The notes: generated by a model from the letters alone, not told the origin. A stretch of 64,000 nucleotides of DNA from Sphingomonas sp. 32-62-10 (GCA_002280555.1 NCEE01000005.1:1-64000), one strand, 5' to 3'; shown: positions 8,005 to 16,600, counted from the first letter of the stretch. Translations and numbers: made by a program.

Positions 8005-8578
8005 TGCTTATGTGCCGCGGATGAAGTCGCGCTACGACGACGTTATCGTGAAGGCGATGACCGAGAAGTTCGGCTACAAGAACGCGATGGAAGTCCCCAA
8101 GATCGAAAAGATCGTGCTCAACATGGGCGTGGGCGAAGCGACGCAGGACAAGAAGAAGGTCGAGCAGGCCGTCGGCGAGATGGAATTGATCGCTGGGCAG
8201 AAGCCCGTCGTGACCAAGGCCAAGAAGTCGATCGCCCAGTTCAAGCTGCGCGAAGGTATGCCGATCGGCTGCAAGGTAACGCTGCGCCGTGAGCGGATGT
8301 ACGAATTTCTCGATCGCTTCATCACGATCGCGCTGCCGCGCGTTCGCGATTTCCGCGGGCTGAACCCCAAGTCGTTCGACGGACGCGGCAACTATGCCTG
8401 CGGCCTGAAGGAACAGCTGATCTTCCCCGAAATCAGCTATGACCGGGTCGACAAGATCCGCGGCATGGACGTGATCGTGACGACCACGGCAAAGACCGAT
8501 GAGGAGGGGCGCGAGCTGCTCCGCCTGTTCGGTTTCCCGTTCCCGATCGAAGAGTCTGACGAAAAGAAGGCGGCGTAA
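7997..8578 (+). CDS. rplE: Large ribosomal subunit protein L5
   Basis: The 193-residue protein has the L5 hallmarks KIEKIVLNMGVGEA, KPVVTKAKKSIAQFKLREGMPIGCKVTLR and DFRGLNPKSFDGRGNYACGLKEQLIFPEI. L5 forms the 5S rRNA particle with L18. Translation starts at a GTG (7997) inside the rplX end, with GGGGAG at 7984-7989. Confidence 0.97.
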   Translation: MADAYVPRMKSRYDDVIVKAMTEKFGYKNAMEVPKIEKIVLNMGVGEATQDKKKVEQAVGEMELIAGQKPVVTKAKKSIAQFKLREGMPIGCKVTLRRERMYEFLDRFITIALPRVRDFRGLNPKSFDGRGNYACGLKEQLIFPEISYDRVDKIRGMDVIVTTTAKTDEEGRELLRLFGFPFPIEESDEKKAA

Positions 8579-8579
8579 G

Positions 8580-8885
8580 ATGGCCAAGAAGAGTTCGATC
8601 AACAAGAACGAGCGCCGCAAGCTGCTCGTCAAGAAGTACGCCGGCCGCTACGCCAAGCTGAAGGCGATCGCGAACGACAAGACGCTCGACGATACCGAGC
8701 GGCTGATCGCCCGCCTGAAGCAGGCTGAAATCCCGCGTAACGGCAATCGTACGCGCATTCGCAACCGGTGCGAGCTCACGGGTCGCCCGCGCGCTTATTA
8801 CCGCAAGTTCCGCCTCTGCCGTATTCAGCTGCGCGATCTGGCCAACAAGGGCCTGATCCCCGGCGTTACGAAGTCGAGCTGGTAA
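8580..8885 (+). CDS. rpsN: Small ribosomal subunit protein S14
   Basis: A 101-residue S14 of the long, zinc-free type: MAKKSSINKNERRKLLVKKYAGRYAKLKAI and RNRCELTGRPRAYYRKFRLCRIQLRDLA. The ATG at 8580 is one base after the rplE stop; the frame is open further upstream but that part overlaps rplE. The CXXC pairs of zinc-binding S14 are absent. Confidence 0.97.
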   Translation: MAKKSSINKNERRKLLVKKYAGRYAKLKAIANDKTLDDTERLIARLKQAEIPRNGNRTRIRNRCELTGRPRAYYRKFRLCRIQLRDLANKGLIPGVTKSSW

Positions 8886-8894
8886 GGACGAGAT

Positions 8895-9290
8895 ATGGCA
8901 CTGACCGATCCCATTGGTGATATGCTCACCCGCATCCGCAACGGCCAGCGTGCGCGCAAGGACTCTGTCCTGACGCCGGGCTCCAAGCTGCGTGCCCGCG
9001 TGCTCGACGTGCTTCAGCGCGAGGGCTATATCCGCGGCTATACCGAAGAAGAGATGGGGCCTGCCAAGGGCATCCGCATCGAACTGAAGTATTTCGAGGG
9101 CCAGCCTGCGATCAAGCATGTTGCCCGCGTTTCCAAGCCTGGCCGTCGTGTCTATTCGGGTTCGCAGGATCTGCCCCGGATCATGAACGGCCTTGGCATC
9201 ACGATCGTCTCGACGCCACGTGGTGTTCTGTCCGACGCCGAAGCGCGCGAACAGAATGTCGGTGGCGAAGTGCTGGCGGAGGTATTCTGA
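8895..9290 (+). CDS. rpsH: Small ribosomal subunit protein S8
   Basis: The 131-residue S8 starts MALTDPIGDMLTRIRNGQRARK and contains VYSGSQDLPRIMNGLGITIVSTPRGVLSDAEAR. S8 binds the central domain of 16S rRNA and in E. coli represses the spc operon by binding its mRNA near rplE. The TGA overlaps the rplF ATG by one base. Confidence 0.97.
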   Translation: MALTDPIGDMLTRIRNGQRARKDSVLTPGSKLRARVLDVLQREGYIRGYTEEEMGPAKGIRIELKYFEGQPAIKHVARVSKPGRRVYSGSQDLPRIMNGLGITIVSTPRGVLSDAEAREQNVGGEVLAEVF

Positions 9291-9823
9291 TGAGCCGCAT
9301 CGGTAAAAAGAATGTGCCCATCCCCGCAGGGGTGACGGCCAGCATCGACGGCGGCATCATTTCGGTGAAGGGGCCCAAGGGCACGCTCACCATGCCGCTG
9401 GTGGACGACATCAGCTACATCGTCGAAGAAGGCGCGATTTCGGTGAAGCCGGCGAACGACACAAAGCGCGCTCGCGCGTTCTGGGGCATGCAGCGGACGC
9501 TGGTGCAGAACCTCGTGACGGGTGTGAGCGAGGGCTTTTCGAAGGTCCTCGAAATCACCGGCGTCGGTTATCGTGCCGCATCGCAGGGTCGTAACCTGAA
9601 CCTGCAGCTCGGCTACAGCCACCACGTCAACTTCGCGATCCCAGACGGGATCGAGATCAAGACGCCTGATCAGACCACGGTCGAGATCACCGGCATCGAC
9701 AAGCAGAAGGTTGGCCAGGTTGCCGCCGAAATCCGCCGCTGGCGGCCGCCAGAGCCCTATAAGGGCAAGGGCATCAAGTACCGCGGCGAGTTCATCTTCC
9801 GCAAGGAAGGGAAGAAGAAGTAA
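9290..9823 (+). CDS. rplF: Large ribosomal subunit protein L6
   Basis: A 177-residue L6, normal length, with MSRIGKKNVPIPAGVTASI, LEITGVGYRAASQGRNLNLQLGYSH and the signature RRPPEPYKGKGIKYRGE-like end (WRPPEPYKGKGIKYRGEFI). It sits near the GTPase-associated centre. The TAA overlaps the rplR ATG by one base. Confidence 0.97.
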   Translation: MSRIGKKNVPIPAGVTASIDGGIISVKGPKGTLTMPLVDDISYIVEEGAISVKPANDTKRARAFWGMQRTLVQNLVTGVSEGFSKVLEITGVGYRAASQGRNLNLQLGYSHHVNFAIPDGIEIKTPDQTTVEITGIDKQKVGQVAAEIRRWRPPEPYKGKGIKYRGEFIFRKEGKKK

Positions 9824-10179
9824 TGAGCAAGGGAATGTCTCTGTTCGAGAAGCGGCGTCGCCGCAACCGCACCGCGCTCCGCGCGCGGGGTTCGGGCCGT
9901 CCGCGTCTGTCGATCCATCGTTCGGGCAAGCATATCTATGCCCAGGTGATCGACGATACGGCTGGCAAGACGATCGTCGCCGCATCGACGCTGGAAAAGG
10001 ACGTGCGCGGCACGAACGGATCCAACATCGAAGCAGCATCGAGTGTCGGCAAGCGTGTCGCCGAAGCGGCCGTGCAGGCAGGCGTCAAGCAGGTCGTCTT
10101 CGATCGCGGCGGCTTTCTGTATCATGGTCGCGTCAAGGCGCTGGCGGATGCCGCGCGCGAAGCCGGATTGGAGTTCTAA
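9823..10179 (+). CDS. rplR: Large ribosomal subunit protein L18
   Basis: The 118-residue protein is L18: LFEKRRRRNRTALRARGSGRPRLSIHRSGKHIYAQVIDD and VVFDRGGFLYHGRVKALADAAREAGLEF. L18 binds 5S rRNA with L5. It is joined to rplF by a TAATG overlap and lies three bases before rpsE. Confidence 0.97.
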   Translation: MSKGMSLFEKRRRRNRTALRARGSGRPRLSIHRSGKHIYAQVIDDTAGKTIVAASTLEKDVRGTNGSNIEAASSVGKRVAEAAVQAGVKQVVFDRGGFLYHGRVKALADAAREAGLEF

Positions 10180-10182
10180 TAC

Positions 10183-10905
10183 ATGTCCGATGAAATCCAG
10201 ACCCAGGCGCCAGACGCAGCAGCCCCCGGCGGCGACAACCGTGGCGGTCCACCACGTGGCGGTCGCGGTCGCGGCGCACCCGGTGGTGGTGGCGGCAACC
10301 GTGACGGCCAGCGCCGTGACAGCCGTGGCGGTCGCGACAATCGCGGTCGTGGCGGCCCCGGTGCCGAGGACGGCGGCGAAGAGCTGATCGAAAAGCTCGT
10401 GCACATCAACCGCGTGTCGAAGACGGTGAAGGGCGGCAAGCGCTTCGGTTTCGCCGCACTCGTCGTGGTCGGCGATGGCAAGGGCCGTGTCGGCTTCGGC
10501 CATGGTAAGGCGCGCGAAGTGCCGGAAGCCATCAGCAAGGCGACCGCCGCTGCCAAAAAGGCAATGGTGCGCGTACCGCTGAAGGAAGGCCGCACGCTGC
10601 ATCATGATGGCAAGGGCCATTTCGGTGCGGGTCTCGTGACCGTCCGTTCGGCACCACAGGGTACCGGCATCATCGCCGGCGGTCCGATGCGCGCCGTGTT
10701 CGAATCGCTGGGCGTTGCCGATGTGGTGACCAAGTCGGTCGGCACGTCCAACCCCTACAACATGATCCGTGCGACCTTCGAGGCGCTGGTCAGCCAGACC
10801 AGCCCGAAGGCGGTTGCGCAGCGTCGTGGCAAGAAGATCGCCGATCTGCTCGGTCGCGGTGGTTCACAGACCGCCGAAGCCGATGCGCTCGCGGTCGTGG
10901 AGTAA
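10183..10905 (+). CDS. rpsE: Small ribosomal subunit protein S5 with Gly/Arg-rich N-terminal extension
   Basis: From about residue 66 the 240-residue protein is a typical S5, with LVHINRVSKTVKGGKRFGFAALVVVGDGKGRVGFGHGKA and GTGIIAGGPMRAVFESLGV. The first 65 residues are an added low-complexity segment rich in Gly, Arg, Asp and Pro, with several RGG and RGGR motifs, predicted to be disordered. E. coli S5 has 167 residues. S5 acts in decoding accuracy at the mRNA entry site, so the extension would sit near incoming mRNA. Such extensions are found in other sphingomonads; its function is not known to me. Confidence 0.96.
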   Translation: MSDEIQTQAPDAAAPGGDNRGGPPRGGRGRGAPGGGGGNRDGQRRDSRGGRDNRGRGGPGAEDGGEELIEKLVHINRVSKTVKGGKRFGFAALVVVGDGKGRVGFGHGKAREVPEAISKATAAAKKAMVRVPLKEGRTLHHDGKGHFGAGLVTVRSAPQGTGIIAGGPMRAVFESLGVADVVTKSVGTSNPYNMIRATFEALVSQTSPKAVAQRRGKKIADLLGRGGSQTAEADALAVVE

Positions 10906-10910
10906 GACAG

Positions 10911-11087
10911 ATGGCAACGATCAAGATCACGCAGACCGGTTCGCCGATCCGCCGCACCAGCGATCAGCGCGCAACGCTGGTCGGCCTGGGCCTCAACAAG
11001 ATGCACAAGACCGTGGAATTGAACGATACCCCCGAGGTGCGTGGCATGATCCGCAAGGTCGCGCATATGCTGAGCGTCGAGGGCTGA
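10911..11087 (+). CDS. rpmD: Large ribosomal subunit protein L30
   Basis: A short gene of 58 codons plus stop. The protein begins MATIKITQTGSPIRRTSDQR and continues TLVGLGLNKMHKTVELNDTP with the final VRGMIRKVAHMLSVEG, the classic L30 sequence. It starts five bases after rpsE, in the standard rpsE-rpmD-rplO order. L30 is a small 50S protein that binds 23S rRNA domain II. Confidence 0.97.
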   Translation: MATIKITQTGSPIRRTSDQRATLVGLGLNKMHKTVELNDTPEVRGMIRKVAHMLSVEG

Positions 11088-11163
11088 AGCTCTTCTCCCT
11101 TTCCGCTGACGTGGAGAGGGTAATCACAAAACCGCGCGAAATAAGCGAAAGCGAGTGCACGAC

Positions 11164-11706
11164 ATGAAACTGAACGAACTCCGTGATAACGAAGGCGCCC
11201 GCAAGTCGCGGATGCGCGTGGGCCGTGGTATCGGCTCGGGCAAGGGCAAGACCGCTGGCCGTGGCCAGAAGGGCCAGAAGAGCCGCGAAGGCGTATCGAT
11301 CGCCGGTTTCGAAGGCGGCCAGATGCCGCTTCACATGCGGCTGCCAAAGCGCGGCTTCAACAACATCTTCGCGAAGGACTATGCCGAGGTTAACCTGGGC
11401 GCGATCCAGAAGATGATCGATGCTGGCAAGCTCGCCACCGACGCAACGATCGACCATGCCGTGCTGAAGGCTGCTGGCCTGGCGCGTGGCGGCAAGGACG
11501 GCGTCCGTCTGCTCGCCAAGGGTGAACTGACCACCAAGCTGAGCTTCACCGTTGCCGGCGCGTCGAAGGGCGCGATCGAAGCGGTCGAAAAGCTCGGCGG
11601 CAATGTCGACGTGATCCATGTGGTTCCCGCCAATGAAAAGGCTGCGGCCAAGAAGGGCGTGAAGTACAAGGAGCGTCAGGCGCACAAGGCCTCGTTCAAA
11701 GCCTAA
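11164..11706 (+). CDS. rplO: Large ribosomal subunit protein L15
   Basis: The 180-residue protein begins at the canonical MKLNELRDNEGARKSRMRVGRGIGSGKGKTAGRGQKGQKSR region of L15. I chose the ATG at 11164; a GTG three codons earlier (11155) is also in frame. L15 is a late 50S assembly protein. A spacer of 76 bases separates it from rpmD and 122 bases from secY. Confidence 0.96.
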   Translation: MKLNELRDNEGARKSRMRVGRGIGSGKGKTAGRGQKGQKSREGVSIAGFEGGQMPLHMRLPKRGFNNIFAKDYAEVNLGAIQKMIDAGKLATDATIDHAVLKAAGLARGGKDGVRLLAKGELTTKLSFTVAGASKGAIEAVEKLGGNVDVIHVVPANEKAAAKKGVKYKERQAHKASFKA

Positions 11707-11828
11707 CGTTCAGGGCGTAACGCATCGCTTCGGCGATCAAGCGCTAGGCAAGCCCGCTTGCGTGACTATATGAGCGGCGGGGCGGTAACACGTTTCCCGC
11801 CGTTTCAGTTTCCAGGACGATCAGACCG

Positions 11829-13036
11829 ATGGCATCAGTAGCCGAGCAAATGGCCTCCAGCATCAGCTTCGCGAAGTTTTCGCAGGCGACCGACCTCAAG
11901 AAGCGGCTGTGGTTCACCATTGTCGCGCTTGTCGTGTTCCGCCTGCTCAGCTTCGTGCCGCTGCCGGGGATCGATCCGACCGCGCTCGGCCTGCTCTCGC
12001 AGCAGACCAAGGGCGGCGTGCTTGACCTGTTCAATTCGTTCACCGGCGGCTCGCTGGAGCGAATGAGCCTGACCGCGCTTGGCGTGACGCCGTACATCAC
12101 CGCATCGATCGTGGTGCAGCTGGCAACATCGCTCTCGCCAACGCTTGCCGCGATCAAGAAGGACGGCGAAAGCGGGCGCAAGCGGCTGAACCAATATACC
12201 CGTTACGGCACGGTCGGCCTGACGATGGTGCAGGGCTATTTCATCGCACTTGGTCTCGAGACCTTCGGTGCGGCGCAGGGCGTCGCGGCGGTGATCGAAC
12301 CGGGCATCCTGTTCCGCGTTGCTGCCGTTATCTCGCTGGTCGGCGGCACGATGTTCCTGATGTGGCTGGGCGAGCAGATCACCAGTCGCGGCATCGGCAA
12401 CGGCATTTCACTGATCATCATGGCGGGTATCGTCGCCAGCATGCCGACGACGCTGTACAACCTGTTCGAGGGCAGCCGCACCGGATCGCTCGATGTCGTC
12501 CGACTGCTGGGCATCATCGTCGCGGTGGTCGTGCTGATCCTGTTCATCTGCTTCATGGAGCGCGCGCAGCGCCGCATCCTGATCCAGTACCCGAAGCGCC
12601 AGACACAGCGCGGCATGCAGGCCGACCGCAGCCATCTGCCGCTGAAGATCAACACTGCAGGCGTCATCCCCCCCATTTTCGCGTCGTCGCTGCTGCTGAT
12701 GCCGCTGACGATTACGCAGTTTGCGGGCAATTATGTGCAGGGTGAAAGCAGCTGGGGTGATGCGATCATCACGCTGGCAAGAACACCGAGCTGTATTTCG
12801 ATTACGTCCTGACGCGGCTCACCGTGATCGGTGCGGGATATCTGACGATCATCTGCCTTGTGCCCGAATATCTGGTATCGGCGCTGTCGATCCCCTTCTA
12901 TCTGGGCGGAACGAGCTTGCTGATCGTCGTCAACGTGACGATGGATACGGTGACGCAGATCCAAAGCCACTTGCTTGCGCATCAATATGGCGATCTGATC
13001 AAGAAGGCGAAATTGAAGGGCGGCCGGCTCCGCTAA
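11829..13036 (+). pseudogene. secY: Preprotein translocase subunit SecY, internal deletion with frameshift
   Basis: The frame starting at 11829 encodes a normal SecY N-terminal part (MASVAEQMASSISFAKFSQATDLKKRLWFT, MTALGVTPYITASIVVQL-like motif, ISLIIMAGIV, KINTAGVIPPIFASSLLL) up to about residue 315, then runs into a stop at 12812. The end of SecY continues in a different frame from about 12776 (GKNTELYFDYVLTRLTVIGAGYL ... VTMDTVTQIQSHLLAHQYGDLIKKAKLKG) to the stop at 13036. The segment that should lie between, roughly 50 residues with a transmembrane helix and the conserved cytoplasmic loop ending in FIPGIRPG, is missing. SecY is the pore of the Sec translocon and is essential, so an assembly or sequencing error is the likeliest cause; a true pseudogene would need another secY copy. 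Confidence 0.9.
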
Positions 13037-13069
13037 GAGAGTTGGCGTCGAAAGAGGGGACTTGAGCTT

Positions 13070-13723
13070 TTGAACATTATCCTGCTGGGGCCCCCCGGGG
13101 CGGGCAAGGGCACGCAGGCGGGCCGGTTACAGGCTGAACGCGGCATGGTGCAGCTTTCAACCGGAGACATGCTGCGGGCGGCCGTCAAGTCGGGTAGCCC
13201 CGCGGGCCTGAAGGCCAAGGCGGTCATGGAAGCAGGCGAGCTTGTTTCCGATGACATCGTGTCCGCGCTGATCGATGAAAAACTGGGCACGATGGCGGCT
13301 GATCAGGGTGCGATCTTCGATGGCTATCCGCGCACCGCACCGCAAGCCGCCTCGCTCGACCAGATCCTGACCGCGCATGGCCGCACGCTCGATCACGTCA
13401 TTGAGCTTGAGGTCGACGAGGATGCGCTCGTCGAGCGGATTGTCGGCCGGTATAGCTGCGCGAGCTGCGGGACGAACTATCACGAGGTGTTCAACCGCCC
13501 CAAGGCGGACGGGGTGTGCGACGTGTGCGGCAGCACCGAATTCAAGCGCCGCGCCGATGACAATGCCGAAACCGTGCGCACCCGCATGGCCGAATATCGC
13601 GCCAAGACCGCCCCGATCCTGCCGATCTATGACGCGCGCAAGCTGGTCCACCGGATCGACGGCATGGCCGATATCGAGCATGTCAGCGATGCGATCGAAG
13701 CGATTCTGGAACCGCGCGCCTGA
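13070..13723 (+). CDS. adk: Adenylate kinase
   Basis: A 217-residue adenylate kinase that interconverts ATP, ADP and AMP. It has the P-loop GPPGAGKGTQ at residues 7-16, the NMP-binding STGDMLR and DGYPRT, and a lid domain with the zinc-type cysteines CASC and CDVC near residues 130-150. Translation appears to start at a TTG (13070), which gives the family's usual MNIILLGPPG start; GAGGGGACTT lies upstream. It follows secY by 33 bases, the standard order. Confidence 0.96.
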   Translation: MNIILLGPPGAGKGTQAGRLQAERGMVQLSTGDMLRAAVKSGSPAGLKAKAVMEAGELVSDDIVSALIDEKLGTMAADQGAIFDGYPRTAPQAASLDQILTAHGRTLDHVIELEVDEDALVERIVGRYSCASCGTNYHEVFNRPKADGVCDVCGSTEFKRRADDNAETVRTRMAEYRAKTAPILPIYDARKLVHRIDGMADIEHVSDAIEAILEPRA

Positions 13724-13788
13724 CGTCGACGAAACGGGCCTTGCGTTTAGGGTGACAAGCGCATGCACGCTCGTTCATAGAGTTGCCG

Positions 13789-14181
13789 ATGACGACTCGC
13801 GCGCAATTACTGGACGAGATGGACGCGATCGAAGCGGTCGCAAAGCGACTCGCCCAGGTCGCCGGGCGCAGCGATCCACAGCGCAAGCATGATCTGGCGA
13901 TCGCGCGTCGCGAGCTCGCGATGCGGATGATAACGATCATGACGATCGGCGAAGATTATCCTCCGATCAGGCAGGATCCGGTGCTGTATGGCGAGTTGCG
14001 CCAGCGGCTCAGCGTGCTTCGTGCTGCGATTGCTGATCATCAAACTCAGTGGTCTGCTGTTGCGATCGACAGTGACGATGCGGCCTATATCGCGTCGTCG
14101 AACGCGGTTCAGGCAGCGGGACGCGATTTTATGACATGGGTACGCGGCGTGGTAGAGCGTCAGGCGGTCGCTTCGGTTTGA
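13789..14181 (+). CDS. Uncharacterised helical protein, 130 residues
   Basis: I do not recognise this gene. The predicted protein starts MTTRAQLLDEMDAIEAVAKRLA, is largely alpha-helical and charged, and shows no signal peptide, membrane segment or clear motif. It could start at the TTG at 13783. The reading frame shows the codon bias of its neighbours. It is one of three genes that separate adk from rpsM, where related bacteria usually have none. Confidence 0.6.
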   Translation: MTTRAQLLDEMDAIEAVAKRLAQVAGRSDPQRKHDLAIARRELAMRMITIMTIGEDYPPIRQDPVLYGELRQRLSVLRAAIADHQTQWSAVAIDSDDAAYIASSNAVQAAGRDFMTWVRGVVERQAVASV

Positions 14182-14236
14182 GGCGTCGGAACCACGGGCA
14201 GCGCTCTTTTTGGTTGTCGGTCTGGGGGAGCTGAAG

Positions 14237-14788
14237 ATGCGGGTTCGTTTGGTTCTGCTGCTAGCAGCATTCGCCGCAACGCCGGCCGTGGCGGACGTGG
14301 TGGCAGTCACGCCGGGCAGCTTCGAGATCAGCCAAACGGTGACGATCAACGCGCCGGTTGCGAACACTTGGGATATGCTGCGTGCGCCCCAGAAATGGTG
14401 GAACAAGGATCACACTTATTCGGGCGACAGCGCCAATCTCTATCTCGATTCGCAAGCGACCGGGTGTTTTTGCGAACGGCTTCCCGGTGGCGGCAGCGTC
14501 GAGCATGGTCGGATCGTCCATCTGCGCCCGCAAAAAATGATGCGGCTGAACGCCGCGCTCGGCCCGCTGCAGGCAGAAGCGGTGACGGGCATATTGACGT
14601 GGACACTGACCGCTGAAGGCGACAACGCGACCCGGATCAAGCTGACCTATGTCGTGGGCGGGCATATCCGCGGCGGCGCGGAGGCGCTTGCGCCTGCCGT
14701 CGATGAAGTGATGGCGGTACAGATGCTCGGCCTGAAATCGGCGGCCGAAGCGATGCCGGCCCCGGACGCGCCACCGGCAAAAGAATAG
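14237..14788 (+). CDS. Exported SRPBCC-fold protein
   Basis: The 183-residue protein begins with a signal peptide (VRLVLLLAAFAATPAVA, cleavage near residue 19). The rest resembles the SRPBCC/polyketide-cyclase superfamily that binds hydrophobic ligands in a deep pocket: ISQTVTINAPVANTWDMLRAPQKWW, a glycine-rich turn, and TWTLTAEGDNATRIKLTYVVGG. GGGGGAG at 14224-14230 supports the ATG at 14237. The ligand and role are unknown; location is probably periplasmic. Its stop abuts the stop of the convergent gene. Confidence 0.75.
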   Translation: MRVRLVLLLAAFAATPAVADVVAVTPGSFEISQTVTINAPVANTWDMLRAPQKWWNKDHTYSGDSANLYLDSQATGCFCERLPGGGSVEHGRIVHLRPQKMMRLNAALGPLQAEAVTGILTWTLTAEGDNATRIKLTYVVGGHIRGGAEALAPAVDEVMAVQMLGLKSAAEAMPAPDAPPAKE

Positions 14789-15511
14789 TCAGCGCGCCTC
14801 GGCTGCCCTTTTGGCGCGCCCAGGCAATGTGCGCAGAAAATAGCCGATCAGCCCAACACCCACGACGGTGGGCAGCCCCCAGATAATGGGGTTAAAGGCG
14901 TGTTCGGGAAACAGCTCGATCAACCCGACCGACAGGAAGGCAGTATAAGCGGCAATCCCGGTTGCCACCATCGCCTTCAGATGTTCGGGGATGTAATCGC
15001 GCGCACCGGGGGCAGCCCGGAACATGTACCATAGATAGGTTGAAGTGGTGCCGAAGCCGATGATCGCAACGCCGATCATCAGCGGCTGACCGAGCATGAT
15101 CCCTTGGGCGAAGCAAATGACGCCGGTCACCAGCACCGCGATCTGCAGCGCGATCATCGACCAGTGGCGGTTGGCGGCGTGGTCGCGCTTGTTGGCAACC
15201 ATCTTCAGGCCGTAGCGCGTCATGCTCATCGTCAGCAGCGCCAGATAGATCATCATCCAGCCGAACAGACCGCGGTACAGCGTTTCATCGGTCAGTTGCG
15301 GATGCATCGCCAGTGGCCAGCGCAGCGATAACGTGCCCATGCCCAGCGCCATGAAGCTGGCGATATAAATGGCCGTGGTGAAGGCCTTGCCCCAGCGACG
15401 ATGGGCAGGGCCGCCCTTGCGCGTCAGCACCGATCCCCAGCAGCTCGAAAGCGCGACGACGCCGGCAGCGACATGGACGATCAGGATAAGATTGAACAGC
15501 CAGGGCATGAT
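14789..15511 (-). CDS. Multi-pass membrane protein, DUF2306-like
   Basis: The protein has about seven hydrophobic helices beginning with WLFNLILIVHVAAGVVALSS, and HRRWGKAFTTAIYIASFMALGM and RHWSMIALQIAVLVTGV further on. The histidine-rich spacing of the first helices resembles DUF2306 membrane proteins, which have no assigned function. I chose the ATG at 15511 (240 residues) because the first helix starts there; the frame is open to 15670, and a start at 15580 would add 23 residues without membrane character. It lies on the opposite strand inside an otherwise co-directional ribosomal block. Confidence 0.7.
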   Translation of the reverse strand: MMPWLFNLILIVHVAAGVVALSSCWGSVLTRKGGPAHRRWGKAFTTAIYIASFMALGMGTLSLRWPLAMHPQLTDETLYRGLFGWMMIYLALLTMSMTRYGLKMVANKRDHAANRHWSMIALQIAVLVTGVICFAQGIMLGQPLMIGVAIIGFGTTSTYLWYMFRAAPGARDYIPEHLKAMVATGIAAYTAFLSVGLIELFPEHAFNPIIWGLPTVVGVGLIGYFLRTLPGRAKRAAEAR

Positions 15512-15844
15512 GGCCCGGAACCCTTTGTTGATGCGGTCGTCAGCATGTTTCAGCTGGGTCGTGTGCGCAAGATGAAACATCGGCTTTTGAGTTTCATGCG
15601 CTGGCGTGCCGGCGTCATTTTGCGGTCTCGCTTGCCGATCAGGTTCGACTTTGGCATAACTTGCACGCAACCAGCCGCGAGCGCTTGACAGCTGTCGCGC
15701 TGCGGCCTAAGCGCCTGCTCTTCCGAAACACCGGTTACCGGCGGCGTGCTAACGCGCGCCGGTGTCGTGCGTTAGAGATGTCAACGCGATGAGATGGGGC
15801 CGGTGCAGCCATGCCAGGCCCTGTGGAGCAGGAGAACTAAGTTC

Positions 15845-16213
15845 ATGGCACGTATTGCGGGTGTTAACATCCCGACCAACAAGCGCGTTGTTATCGCGCT
15901 CACCTATATTCACGGCATTGGCAACACCAAGGCCAAGGAAATCACCACCAAGCTGGGCATTGCGCCAGAGCGTCGCGTGCAGGACCTGAGCGATCAGGAA
16001 GTGCTGCAGATCCGCGAGACGATCGATGCCGATCACACCGTCGAGGGCGATCTTCGCCGCGAAGTGTCGATCAACATCAAGCGTCTGATGGATCTGGCCT
16101 GCTATCGCGGGCTTCGCCATCGCAAGGGCCTGCCGGTCCGCGGCCAGCGCACGCATACCAATGCGCGCACCCGCAAGGGCAAGGCTAAGCCGATTGCCGG
16201 CAAGAAAAAGTAA
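15845..16213 (+). CDS. rpsM: Small ribosomal subunit protein S13
   Basis: The 122-residue S13 begins MARIAGVNIPTNKRVVIALTYIHGIGNTKA and ends with RGLRHRKGLPVRGQRTHTNARTRKGKAKPIAGKKK. The ATG at 15845 is preceded by GGAGCAGGAGAACTAAGTTC. S13 lies at the subunit interface and touches P-site tRNA. The gene starts the alpha operon, so a promoter should lie within 15671-15844, although I cannot name its boxes with confidence. Confidence 0.97.
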   Translation: MARIAGVNIPTNKRVVIALTYIHGIGNTKAKEITTKLGIAPERRVQDLSDQEVLQIRETIDADHTVEGDLRREVSINIKRLMDLACYRGLRHRKGLPVRGQRTHTNARTRKGKAKPIAGKKK

Positions 16214-16271
16214 GCAGGGCTAGTCCCGCACTTTTTCTCAAACCCAGCTTAGACAGGTCAGGATTTTTTAA

Positions 16272-16591
16272 ATGGCACGCGAACCTCAGCGCATTCGTCG
16301 GCGCGAGCGCAAGAACATCACCAGCGGCGTCGCGCATGTGAACGCCAGCTTCAACAACACGATGATCACGAGTCGACGCCTTATGCTGCCCAGGTTGCTG
16401 CTGAAGACGCTGGCCGCAAGGCTGCCGAACACGGCGTGCGCACGCTTGAAGTTGAAGTGAAGGGCCCGGGTTCGGGCCGCGAATCGGCGCTTCGCGCGCT
16501 GCAGGCGGTGGGTTTCCAGATCACGTCGATCCGCGACGTGACCTCGATCCCGCACAATGGCGTTCGCCCTTCAAAGCGTCGCCGCGTCTGA
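16272..16591 (+). pseudogene. rpsK: Small ribosomal subunit protein S11, internal deletion with frameshift
   Basis: The first 33 codons encode a normal S11 start, MAREPQRIRRRERKNITSG and then AHVNASFNNTMIT. The normal C-terminal part (STPYAAQVAAEDAGRKAAEHG ... VTSIPHNGVRPSKRRRV) follows in another frame from 16373 to the TGA at 16591. About 24 residues that belong between them (the ITDxxGNxxxWSSAGxxGFKGSRK region) are missing; compared with the family the loss is about 70 bases. S11 is an essential platform protein that binds the 3' end of the mRNA channel, so an assembly or read error is more likely than true loss. Confidence 0.92.
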
Positions 16592-16600
16592 TTTACGGCT

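Noticed and set aside
12774..12830. Programmed frameshift in secY
   Set aside because: A frameshift would not restore the roughly 50 missing residues, and no slippery sequence is seen at the junction.
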